Source: Candidatus Peribacteria bacterium
Lineage (GTDB): Bacteria > Patescibacteriota > Gracilibacteria > Peribacterales > Peribacteraceae
DNA length: 34,157 bases
Assembly: GCA_023245765.1 (NCBI GenBank)
Contig: JAHFJP010000013.1
Span: 1-34,157, forward strand
Direction: 5' to 3'
Below are positions 5,422 through 12,981 of this stretch, piece by piece; the stretch's first letter is position 1; each line of letters opens with the position of its first letter. The notes under the pieces are model-generated. The model did no database searches. It was not told the origin of the DNA and saw only the letters and a program-made list of their open reading frames with translations. A program made the translations under genes and the position numbers.

Positions 5422-6678
5422 TCACCGCTTCTCCGGATCCGGAAGCGTCGTGAGTCGGTATGCGGTCACGCAGAGAACGACCAGCAGTAGCAGTGTGCGA
5501 AGAGCCATGATCACAAACAGTCGTGGCGAGGCGACGGTGCCGTGGAACCAATCGAGATATTCGGTGTAATTGAGGGGAAAGATGACTTGTGTCATCAGCA
5601 GGCCGGCCATCACACTCAAGATGACGAATTTTCGCAGTGAGGTTTTGAACCATGCGAGAGGAATGAATGGCAGGAATGCCACCGCCCACCAGAGATACTG
5701 GGGATTCACGACTTTCGAGAAGAAGAGGAATGCGAAGAGCAGCAAAAACGCGTACCCCGGATCGGTGAAACCGCGACGACGCCCGACGCGGAAAATGCCA
5801 ATAATGGCCGCGCCGGTCGGCAGGATCCAGAAATTGTTGAGGACAGGGTCGCTCAGGAGCGGTAGGTCGGTCGTGAGGCCATGGACGCCGTAGTTGGGAG
5901 TGATCCTGAGCGGTATGCCTGCGAGATACTGCACGATCGTGATGGCATTCCCCCAAAATCCTTCCAGTCCGACAGGCTTGAGTTGATGGATAGCGAGACT
6001 TTGCAGCATGCCATCGAACGACAGACCGAGTTCGATGGCGAGGACGACGGGACCGAGCAGGCCGATGAAAAACCAGAGCAGCGTATGCAGCATTCCGCGC
6101 CAATCTCTCGCTGCGAAACCAGGCATCAGAACGACTGGCATCAGAACGACTGGATACAATTTGATGCTCGTCGCGATTCCGAGCAGTAGTGCCGCGTCCG
6201 CGTGCCGGTCTTTTTGGAAGAGCATCCATGCGACGAGCGTCAGAAGACTCACGAGCAGTTCAAACCGGAAGAGCAGGATGGGGCCCATCGCCGCCGCAAC
6301 AGCCAGAAAGAAGAGCGCCGCGTACCGGTGTCCGACCGCGCGGAAGAATGCGAAATGTGCTGCGATCAATGCCGCGTTGACCAGCATCGCTGCCGTGAGA
6401 AATGCTTCGTAATTGTCAGCACTGGGCGTCAGGAATCCCAAAAATGCGAAGAACCAGAGAGCGCCGGGCTGGTACTCGTTGTAGTCCATTCCCGCCCAGG
6501 AGCCGTTTGAGAAGAAATGATTCGCGCGCGATTGGAACGCGCCGATATCGGGTTCCAGATGCTGCCTCCACCACGGATGGAACGCTTGAATAAAGAGCAT
6601 CACGAGAAGCGCCGCAAGCAGACACCATGATACCGCCGGAGAGAGTGCGAGGCGCCTCAGCGCCGTACTCTTCTTCAT
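5422..6678 (-). CDS. GT87-like polytopic glycosyltransferase (GT-C fold), copy A
   Basis: This 418-aa protein has about ten membrane helices. The first outer loop carries the acidic motif LEPDIGAFQSRA near residue 44, followed by SWAGMDYNEYQPGALW, typical of GT-C enzymes that take sugars from polyprenyl-phosphate donors. Other conserved pieces are SIKLYPVVLMP, LKPVGLEGFWG and NPQYLWW. All are shared with the gene at 9598-10857, so the two are paralogues. The start overlaps the asnB stop by 4 nt (ATGA), indicating translational coupling. A perfect 15-bp tandem duplication gives an extra VVLMP in a loop or helix. Sugar and acceptor are unknown; surface-glycan assembly is inferred from context. 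Confidence 0.85.
   Translation of the reverse strand: MKKSTALRRLALSPAVSWCLLAALLVMLFIQAFHPWWRQHLEPDIGAFQSRANHFFSNGSWAGMDYNEYQPGALWFFAFLGFLTPSADNYEAFLTAAMLVNAALIAAHFAFFRAVGHRYAALFFLAVAAAMGPILLFRFELLVSLLTLVAWMLFQKDRHADAALLLGIATSIKLYPVVLMPVVLMPGFAARDWRGMLHTLLWFFIGLLGPVVLAIELGLSFDGMLQSLAIHQLKPVGLEGFWGNAITIVQYLAGIPLRITPNYGVHGLTTDLPLLSDPVLNNFWILPTGAAIIGIFRVGRRRGFTDPGYAFLLLFAFLFFSKVVNPQYLWWAVAFLPFIPLAWFKTSLRKFVILSVMAGLLMTQVIFPLNYTEYLDWFHGTVASPRLFVIMALRTLLLLVVLCVTAYRLTTLPDPEKR
6122..6151 (-). repeat. 15-bp perfect tandem duplication inside GT87-like copy A
   Basis: GGCATCAGAACGACT occurs twice head-to-tail and encodes a duplicated five-residue VVLMP. The paralogue at 9598-10857 has a single copy (VILLP), so the duplication is specific to this gene. 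Confidence 0.85.
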
Positions 6679-8576
6679 AGGTCAGTATTCTGCACCGAAC
6701 GTTCACGTTGTTCCAGCCATTCGACCAGCCAGAGCAACATCCAGACTTGCGGAGACCGGTCGACGCGCGAATCGAAGTAGTCCCGGAGAAACGCTGCGGT
6801 GTTTTTACGGTCAAAGAGCGTCCAAAAACTCCGCGGCGCGCCAAGGATCCGCTCGCGCACGTACGGCGACAGTTCGCCGCGGAACCACGGATCGAGCGGG
6901 AGACGGAATCCCTGCTTGCGTTTGCGCAATGTTTCCTCCGGAAGGATGCCGCGCAGGAGTCGCTTGAAGAGCCATTTCGTCGCCCATCCCCGGACGTGGT
7001 AGCGGGCCGGCATCGTCGCGGTCAGTTCCAGCAGCTCCTGATCAAGGAGCGGCGAGCGCACTTCGAGTGACCATGCCATGGAACCGAGATCGACTTTTGG
7101 CAGCAGATCGTCCGGCAGATAGGTTTCAAGATCAGCGTTCATCGCCTGGTGAATCAGATCGTCCGCCCGGGAACGCGCGTCGTGCGTACGCGAGGCAAAC
7201 CATTCGTCGCTGCGGGGGAAGCGTGCGGAGAGGGGGGTCTCGATGCGGCGTTTTTCTTCCTCCGTGAAGCCGCCCATGTACGAGAGGACGCGCTCTGGCC
7301 ACGGCTGCGTGAGTGAATCGTGGAACACCGCGTTCCTGTAGGAGAATGTATCGTTGCGAAGCCGGTGGAACAGCCGTGCCCCGCCGCGAACAGCTGACCG
7401 CGCAAGAGCGGGCACCGCACGGTTCCAACGCTCGGAAAACCGGAGGATCGGATACCGCACGTATCCTCCAAAGCATTCATCGCCGCCGTCACCACTCAAC
7501 GCGACCGTGACGTCCCTGCGGGTATGTTTGGCGAGGAGATACGTGGGAAGAACGGATGGATCGCCGAATGGCTCCTCATACGTTGAGACGAGTGCGGGTA
7601 GCGTTCGCATGATGTCGGGTTCGAGAACGATCGGATGATGATCGGTCCCGAAGGCACTCGCAATTCGCAGGGCATCCGGCAGTTCGCTCATCGCGTTTTT
7701 GCTTCCGATGGAAAACGTTTTGATAGGCTGCGGATGCAGGCGGCTCATCAGCGCGACGATCGTCGCGGAATCGACCCCCCCGGAAAGAAACGCTCCCACG
7801 GGCACGTCGGCGATCATCCGCAGTTCGACGGACTTTTTGAGCGTTGAGAGGATTTCCTGTGACCACTGTTCCTCCGATTTGCGTTCGTCGGGCGCGTAGC
7901 GAAGCGACCAGTACCGCCGCATCTCCGTCCGCCCGCTTTCCAGATGTATCGTCATGCAATGTGCGGCGGGCAATTTGTGGATGCCGCGCGTGCCCGTGAG
8001 CGGAGCGGGCAGGTATGTGACAGTCAAAAAATGATGCAGCGCCTCCCAGTCGGTTTCGCGCGGGCACTGTGGCAGTGTGCGGAGTGCTTTCTCTTCGGAC
8101 GCGAACGCGAAGACGCCATCTTCATGGAAGTATTTGACCGGTTTTTTCCCCACTCGATCGCGCGCGAGGAAGAGCGTTTTTTTTGCGCAATCAACAACGG
8201 CAAACGCGAACATGCCGCGCAAGAATTCCAAACATCCTTCACCGTGGATTTCGTAGAGCTTCAGCAGCACCTCGGTGTCGCCGCTCGACCGAAACCGGTG
8301 GCCCTGCGCCTCCAGCGTGACCCGCAATTCCCGGAAGTTATAGATCTCTCCGTTGAAGACGAGCGCGAACCGTCCGTCTGGTGAAAGCATCGGCTGACTG
8401 GCCGCTTCGCTCAGATCAATAATCTTGAGTCGGCGATGCCCCAGAGCGACGTTTGCATTCGTCCAAGTACCACTGCCATCGGGGCCTCGGTGCATGAGGG
8501 CGTCTGTCATCGCCGCAACCGCATGGGGATCCGGCGTTGTGCCGTCGAACCGAACGATGCCTGCGATACCGCACAT
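6675..8576 (-). CDS. asnB: Asparagine synthase (glutamine-hydrolysing)
   Basis: The two-domain enzyme has an N-terminal glutaminase with catalytic Cys2 (MCGIAG), the substrate residues of GHRRLKIIDLSEAA and FNGEIYNF, and SSGDTEVLLKLYEIHG. The C-terminal synthetase has the PP-loop FLSGGVDSATIVAL near residues 263-276 and ALSGDGGDECFGGY. It makes asparagine, or amidates another acceptor, from glutamine with ATP. At 633 aa it is of usual size. AsnB-type enzymes often sit in polysaccharide clusters, and here it is coupled by a 4-nt overlap to a GT-C gene, so amidation of a sugar or surface compound is possible. A minus-strand TACGGT ends 6 nt before the ATG. Confidence 0.95.
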   Translation of the reverse strand: MCGIAGIVRFDGTTPDPHAVAAMTDALMHRGPDGSGTWTNANVALGHRRLKIIDLSEAASQPMLSPDGRFALVFNGEIYNFRELRVTLEAQGHRFRSSGDTEVLLKLYEIHGEGCLEFLRGMFAFAVVDCAKKTLFLARDRVGKKPVKYFHEDGVFAFASEEKALRTLPQCPRETDWEALHHFLTVTYLPAPLTGTRGIHKLPAAHCMTIHLESGRTEMRRYWSLRYAPDERKSEEQWSQEILSTLKKSVELRMIADVPVGAFLSGGVDSATIVALMSRLHPQPIKTFSIGSKNAMSELPDALRIASAFGTDHHPIVLEPDIMRTLPALVSTYEEPFGDPSVLPTYLLAKHTRRDVTVALSGDGGDECFGGYVRYPILRFSERWNRAVPALARSAVRGGARLFHRLRNDTFSYRNAVFHDSLTQPWPERVLSYMGGFTEEEKRRIETPLSARFPRSDEWFASRTHDARSRADDLIHQAMNADLETYLPDDLLPKVDLGSMAWSLEVRSPLLDQELLELTATMPARYHVRGWATKWLFKRLLRGILPEETLRKRKQGFRLPLDPWFRGELSPYVRERILGAPRSFWTLFDRKNTAAFLRDYFDSRVDRSPQVWMLLWLVEWLEQRERSVQNTDL

Positions 8577-8582
8577 GTCTCT

Positions 8583-8588
8583 ACCGTA
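8583..8588 (-). promoter_or_regulatory. Putative -10 for asnB
   Basis: Minus-strand TACGGT ends 6 nt before the ATG at 8576. It lies in the 19-nt gap after the upstream GT2 gene, so asnB may have its own promoter as well as read-through. Confidence 0.35.
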
Positions 8589-8595
8589 GCAGAAA

Positions 8596-9561
8596 TCAGC
8601 CCGGAGTCCCGATACCGATCGTTTCCTTCACGCTGTAGGATTTTCTGCCGGGTTGTTCAAAGTAAATACGGATGAGCAATTCCGCCTGCAATCCAAGGAG
8701 GAGCGAGAGCATCCCCACCGTCACGAGGAACACACCGAGAAGAGGCAGAGGGGTATCGACGAAATCGCGCAATTTCATGATCTTCAGAACAATCGACGCC
8801 GTGCCCGACACCATGCCGATGCTCATGAGGATCACGCCGATTGCGCCGAAAAAGTGCATCGGGCGTGTGATGTAAGAATGGAGAAACTTCACCGTGATCA
8901 GATCGAGGAGAACACGCAGGGTTCTGCCGCAGATGCCGTAGTGCGATTTCCCGTGCGCCCGCAAATGGTGACGCACGGGCATCTCCGTGACCCGGGCCCC
9001 GTACCATGCGGCGAAGACGGGGATGAATCGGTGCATTTCGCCGTAGAGTGGGATCAGTTGCACGTACTCGCGCCGGTATGCCTTTAAGGAGCATCCATAA
9101 TCATTAAGATGAACGCCGGTGAGCCAGGAGATCAGCGAGTTTGCCCGGCGGGACACGAATCGTTTTGCCCAGGAATCATGCCGGTCGCGGCGCCAGCCGG
9201 AGACGATGTCGAAACCCTCATCCAGTTTTTGTAACAGCATGGGCACGTCGTCGGGATCGTTCTGCAGGTCGGCGTCGAGCGTGACGATCACGTCGTAGCG
9301 ACTCTCGTGGATACCGGCACTCATCGCCGCTGTTTGTCCAAAATTCCGCTGGAACCGGATCGCGCGCACTTTTGCATCGCGCGCGGCGATCGTTTTGATT
9401 TCGGCAAAGCTGCCGTCGTCGGATCCGTCATCCACGAATATCATCTCGTATGTATATCCTTCGCGCTGGCACATCGTCGCAATGGCTTGATGCAGACGCG
9501 CTAGCGATGCCCGCTCGTTATGAACGGGAAGGACGAAGGAAATGTTCCGGAGGGAGGCCAT
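8596..9561 (-). CDS. GT2 polyprenyl-phosphate sugar synthase (GtrB/DPM1-like)
   Basis: The N-terminal GT-A domain begins with SFVLPVHNE, has VDDGSDDGS near residue 46 and the metal-binding LDADLQNDPDD near 95. The typical FQRNFGQTAAMSAGI segment lies between them. Two membrane helices follow in the last 90 residues (around FFGAIGVILMSIGMVSG and LGVFLVTVGMLSLLLG). This layout is that of enzymes transferring glucose, mannose or aminoarabinose from a nucleotide sugar to polyprenyl phosphate at the inner leaflet. The product would feed the GT-C enzymes next door. The sugar cannot be deduced. A minus-strand TACCAT ends 8 nt before the ATG. Confidence 0.92.
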   Translation of the reverse strand: MASLRNISFVLPVHNERASLARLHQAIATMCQREGYTYEMIFVDDGSDDGSFAEIKTIAARDAKVRAIRFQRNFGQTAAMSAGIHESRYDVIVTLDADLQNDPDDVPMLLQKLDEGFDIVSGWRRDRHDSWAKRFVSRRANSLISWLTGVHLNDYGCSLKAYRREYVQLIPLYGEMHRFIPVFAAWYGARVTEMPVRHHLRAHGKSHYGICGRTLRVLLDLITVKFLHSYITRPMHFFGAIGVILMSIGMVSGTASIVLKIMKLRDFVDTPLPLLGVFLVTVGMLSLLLGLQAELLIRIYFEQPGRKSYSVKETIGIGTPG

Positions 9562-9569
9562 GCCCGCCG

Positions 9570-9575
9570 ATGGTA
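9570..9575 (-). promoter_or_regulatory. Putative -10 for the GT2 gene
   Basis: Minus-strand TACCAT ends 8 nt before the ATG at 9561. No good -35 is visible. Confidence 0.3.
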
Positions 9576-9597
9576 CTCCCGATCCGGCTTTGGGGCA

Positions 9598-10857
9598 TCA
9601 CGCTGCCACTGTTGTCCGGGAAATCCGGACCATACGGACGAGGGCAGATCCGAGAATGGAGAGCAGCAGGAGGTCGCGAATCGCGATAATCCAGAAGTAG
9701 AACGAATCCGCCGATGACCCGTAGTACCAGGCCAGAAACGCGTCGTAGTAGACGGGATAATCGTACTGCGCCAGCGCGAATGCCGCTGCCATCAGGATTG
9801 CCGCAAACCACCGATGTGAGGTGCGGTACCACGAGATCGAGACCAGCGGCAGTATCGATGCCATCCACCAGACGTAGTGGGGGTTCATCACTTTATTGAA
9901 GTACACGAACGCAAAGAGGAGGAGAAACGGCAGTCCCCAGTCGGTGTATCCCCGCCGCCGGTAGAGCAGCAGGATTGTCCCATAGAGGAGCGCGACGGGC
10001 AGGATCCAGAAATAATTCAGCACGGTATCAGTGACCAGCGGCAGATCCGGTGTCAGTCCGTGGATGCCGTACCCGGCGCCCACGCGGAGCGGGATGCCCG
10101 CGGCTTTCTGTATCAGCGTCAGCACAACTCCCCAGAATCCCTCGAGTCCGACGGGTTTGAGTCCATGCACCCGCATGCTCTCCATAAACCCGGCCAGTGA
10201 TCCGCCGAGGGAAATGAAGAACGCGAGAGGGGCGAGGAAACCGATCGTCCAGAATATCGCCGCTCGTCCAACATCCATCCATCGTCGCTGCCGCATGAGT
10301 TCAAGGAAGAAGAGCGGGAGGAGAATCACCGGATAGAGTTTTGTTCCCGTCGCGAGACCGAGCAGCAGTGCACCTGCGGCCGGGCGATTCTTCCGTAGAC
10401 AATCCCATCCTAGAAGAACAAGAAGGCTGACGAACAACTCAAACCGCAGCAGCAAAAATGGTCCGGCACCGAGAACGATGAGCAGGAAAATCGGCGCCGC
10501 GCGGCGGTATTCCTTCTGGAGGAAGAATGCGACGTGCGCGCAGAGCAGCGCGACGTTCAGCAGCATCGTCGCCGTGAGGAATGCGTCATAATTTTGGATG
10601 TTCGGCACGAGCAAGCCGGTGAAAACGAAGTACCAGAGTGCTCCCGGTTGGTATTCGTCGTACTCCATGCCAGCCCAGCTGCCACTCGTCAAAAAATGTT
10701 GAGCGCGTGAATGGTACGTTCCAACATCCGCGGCAAGATGTCCGTGCCACCACGGATGGCGTGCGAGCCCCAGCAGTACAATCGCTGTCAGGAAGAAGAG
10801 CGACCATGTGATGATTCGCCACTGCGACGCGAGTTGTCGAGTTCGTCGTTGTTCCAT
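9598..10857 (-). CDS. GT87-like polytopic glycosyltransferase (GT-C fold), copy B
   Basis: This is a paralogue of the gene at 5422-6678 with the same succession of motifs: HLAADVGTYHSRAQHF, SWAGMEYDEYQPGALW, GTKLYPVILLP, LKPVGLEGFWG and NPHYVWW, over about ten membrane helices. The acidic residue in the first outer loop is kept (Asp). The open frame continues to 11166 but runs into the divergent ALG10-like gene. The ATG at 10857 (MEQRRTRQL, 419 aa) matches the length of copy A, so I use it. No Shine-Dalgarno or close -10 was found for this start. It probably transfers a sugar from a polyprenyl-phosphate donor on the outer face. Confidence 0.85.
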   Translation of the reverse strand: MEQRRTRQLASQWRIITWSLFFLTAIVLLGLARHPWWHGHLAADVGTYHSRAQHFLTSGSWAGMEYDEYQPGALWYFVFTGLLVPNIQNYDAFLTATMLLNVALLCAHVAFFLQKEYRRAAPIFLLIVLGAGPFLLLRFELFVSLLVLLGWDCLRKNRPAAGALLLGLATGTKLYPVILLPLFFLELMRQRRWMDVGRAAIFWTIGFLAPLAFFISLGGSLAGFMESMRVHGLKPVGLEGFWGVVLTLIQKAAGIPLRVGAGYGIHGLTPDLPLVTDTVLNYFWILPVALLYGTILLLYRRRGYTDWGLPFLLLFAFVYFNKVMNPHYVWWMASILPLVSISWYRTSHRWFAAILMAAAFALAQYDYPVYYDAFLAWYYGSSADSFYFWIIAIRDLLLLSILGSALVRMVRISRTTVAA

Positions 10858-10920
10858 GCGGAGGAGAGCGTTGGTATCGTAGTCGCCGCGCGCATCGGAC
10901 GCAATTTCCATACTACAGTC

Positions 10921-12216
10921 ATGGCTTTCTTGTCTTTGCATGGCCGGGTCCGGCGGCGATCTCGTCGCGATACCCTGTATCTGTTCATCATCATGGTTGC
11001 GGTTGCCATGGGGTACTTCGCAATCGGGAACAACGGGTATTTTGGCGATGAGGGATTCCATGCGGAGCGTATCCGCAATTTCCTTGCGGGAAATTTCGAT
11101 CTCGCCACACCGTCGGCGGCACCGGGTTTTCATCTCACCGTTTGGGCCTTTGCAGCGCCATTCCATCAGGATTCACTGCAATTCTTCCGGGGTGTATCGC
11201 TGATCTTCGGGCTGCTCTCGGTGGTGGTGTTCCATGCAGCACGCAAAACGATCACCGCGACGGCGGCCCCGGCGCGCACGATCCAGTACGTCTTTAACCC
11301 GATCGTCTATCCGTTTCTGTTCTTTGCCTACACTGACGGATTTTCATTATTCCTGGTGCTGCTCGCCGCTCTCCTGCTTCTGCGTCGCCGATACGTGCTC
11401 ATGATGCTCGCCGGTATCGCGGCGATCATCGTCCGGCAGAACAATATTCTCTGGTTCGCTTTCTTCTTCCTACTCTTCTTCTGGCAGGAAATCCCCGCGT
11501 TCCTGCGCTTCGTCCCCCGGTGGATCCGCAAAAAAATTCCGATGGTCTCGGACGTGCGCGTATCGCGCAAAATTCCGTGGGGCGTCATTGCGGCGAACAT
11601 CGTCTTCCTCATTGCATGTGCACTGTTCGTGGCGTTCCTCAAATGGAACGGCGGCATTGCGCTGGGCGACAAAGAAGCGCATCCGTTCCCGTCGTTTCAT
11701 ACGGGCAATATTTTCTTCTGTCTCTTCCTCGCATTCTTCTTTTTCCTGCCGCTCCATATTGCGAACATCCGACCGGTGATGCACCGCATTGCGACGTCTC
11801 GCTTCCTGCTTCCACTGCTGACGCTGACGTTCCTGATCTACGTTCTCAGTTTCTTCAATACGCATTTCTACAACCAGGGTCTCGATTCCGTCTATCTCCG
11901 CAATCGCATCCTTGTGTACTTCACCATGACGGAATGGCACCGGATGATCTTCTTCATCCCGGTCGGTTTGACGATACTCTCTCTGACCGTCACGAAACTG
12001 TCGCGCCCGGAATTTTATCTGTTCTATCCGATGACGGTTGTTTTTCTCTGTCTCTCATGGCTGATTGAGCAGCGGTATTACATGATCCCGCTCTCACTCT
12101 TCCTGCTCTTCCGCGAAGAACGTTCTCAAACGACGGAAAATGCCTCCGCCTTGTACGAACTCATTTTTGCGATGGCGCTCTTTATTCCGATTGTGCTGCT
12201 GTGGTTCTTCCTCTAA
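10921..12216 (+). CDS. DIE2/ALG10-like alpha-glucosyltransferase (GT-C fold)
   Basis: A protein of 431 aa with ten or more membrane helices. It carries the order of motifs known from eukaryotic ALG10, which adds the last glucose to the lipid-linked N-glycan precursor using dolichyl-phosphate-glucose: YFGDEGFHAERIRNFLAGNF in the first outer loop, IVRQNNILWFAFFF, WNGGIALGDKEAH and IEQRYYMIPLSLFLLFRE near the C-terminus. The acidic GDE of the first loop is the expected catalytic site. The open frame reaches back to 10711 across the divergent gene, so ATG 10921 is preferred; CATACT at 10909-10914 ends 6 nt before it. The next gene encodes an ALG5-like donor synthase, which fits functionally. Bacterial substrate is unknown. 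Confidence 0.8.
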   Translation: MAFLSLHGRVRRRSRRDTLYLFIIMVAVAMGYFAIGNNGYFGDEGFHAERIRNFLAGNFDLATPSAAPGFHLTVWAFAAPFHQDSLQFFRGVSLIFGLLSVVVFHAARKTITATAAPARTIQYVFNPIVYPFLFFAYTDGFSLFLVLLAALLLLRRRYVLMMLAGIAAIIVRQNNILWFAFFFLLFFWQEIPAFLRFVPRWIRKKIPMVSDVRVSRKIPWGVIAANIVFLIACALFVAFLKWNGGIALGDKEAHPFPSFHTGNIFFCLFLAFFFFLPLHIANIRPVMHRIATSRFLLPLLTLTFLIYVLSFFNTHFYNQGLDSVYLRNRILVYFTMTEWHRMIFFIPVGLTILSLTVTKLSRPEFYLFYPMTVVFLCLSWLIEQRYYMIPLSLFLLFREERSQTTENASALYELIFAMALFIPIVLLWFFL

Positions 12217-12233
12217 ATCGTCACGATTCTTCT

Positions 12234-12261
12234 TTGGCTTGCGGCAGCGATCGGCTAGGAT
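12234..12261 (+). promoter_or_regulatory. Putative leaderless promoter of the ALG5-like gene
   Basis: TTGGCT (12234-12239), a 16-nt spacer and TAGGAT (12256-12261) end 6 nt before GTG 12268. There is no Shine-Dalgarno sequence. Confidence 0.45.
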
Positions 12262-12267
12262 TCGGTC

Positions 12268-12981
12268 GTGACGCTTTCGATCATCATTCCGGCGTATAAC
12301 GAGGCTCCGCGCCTCCCCCAGACGCTTGCGGCCATCGCGGGATTTTTCGCGCACGCCCATCCGGCCCTGACGCTCCATGAGGTGATCGTCGCCGACGACG
12401 GCTCGCGCGACGAGACAGTCGCCCTTGCGAACTCGTGGAGCGGGGACCTTCCCATCCGCGTCGTCACACTTCCCGAAAATCGTGGAAAAGGTGCAGCAGT
12501 GCGCAAGGGCATGCTGGCGGCTGATGGAGATCTCCTCCTGATGTATGACGCCGACGGCGCGACGCCGATTCGTGAAGTCATCCGCTTATACGAAGCAATG
12601 CAGGCGCAGCATGCCGACATTGCCATTGGGTCGCGTGTCGATAGCAGTACGGATGTCTCGATGCAGATCCACCGTCGCCTGATCGGGCGCATCTACCACA
12701 TGCTCTGCGCGGGTTTGCACCCCGGCATCCGCGATGCGGCGTGCGGATGCAAGCTCTTTACCCGAGAGGCAGCCAAAAAAATCTTCCCTCTGCAGACGAT
12801 CGACCGCTTTGCGTTCGATGTCGAAATCCTCTCGCTTGCGATCGGGCAGGGCATGACGATTGCCGAAATTCCGGTGCAGTGGAGCGCGGTGGAGAAATCG
12901 AAAGTGCGTATTGTCCGCGATGGCGTGCAGATGTTCTGGTCGGTGATCGTGCTCTACTGGAGACGGTGGTTTTCCCGTTGA
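12268..12981 (+). CDS. GT2 polyprenyl-phosphate glucosyltransferase, ALG5-like
   Basis: This 237-aa GT-A enzyme lacks C-terminal membrane helices. The motifs follow dolichyl-phosphate beta-glucosyltransferase (ALG5): SIIIPAYNEAPRLPQTL, VADDGSRDET, LPENRGKGAAVRKGML, the DXD-like MYDADGATPI, IGSRVD, then DAACGCKLFTREAAKKIF and RFAFDVEILSLA, with the closing W-x-x-V-x-x-S-K-V. It should make polyprenyl-phosphate-glucose from UDP-glucose on the cytoplasmic side, a donor for the neighbouring ALG10-like protein. GTG 12268 is set by the -10 placed 6 nt upstream. Its TGA abuts the stop of the convergent PMT gene with no gap. Confidence 0.92.
   Translation: MTLSIIIPAYNEAPRLPQTLAAIAGFFAHAHPALTLHEVIVADDGSRDETVALANSWSGDLPIRVVTLPENRGKGAAVRKGMLAADGDLLLMYDADGATPIREVIRLYEAMQAQHADIAIGSRVDSSTDVSMQIHRRLIGRIYHMLCAGLHPGIRDAACGCKLFTREAAKKIFPLQTIDRFAFDVEILSLAIGQGMTIAEIPVQWSAVEKSKVRIVRDGVQMFWSVIVLYWRRWFSR

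Noticed and set aside
8396-8420. GCTTCGCTC-like sequence inside asnB resembling the hairpin loop
   Set aside because: It encodes the conserved AsnB segment IIDLSEAA and has no complementary flanks, so the resemblance is coincidental.
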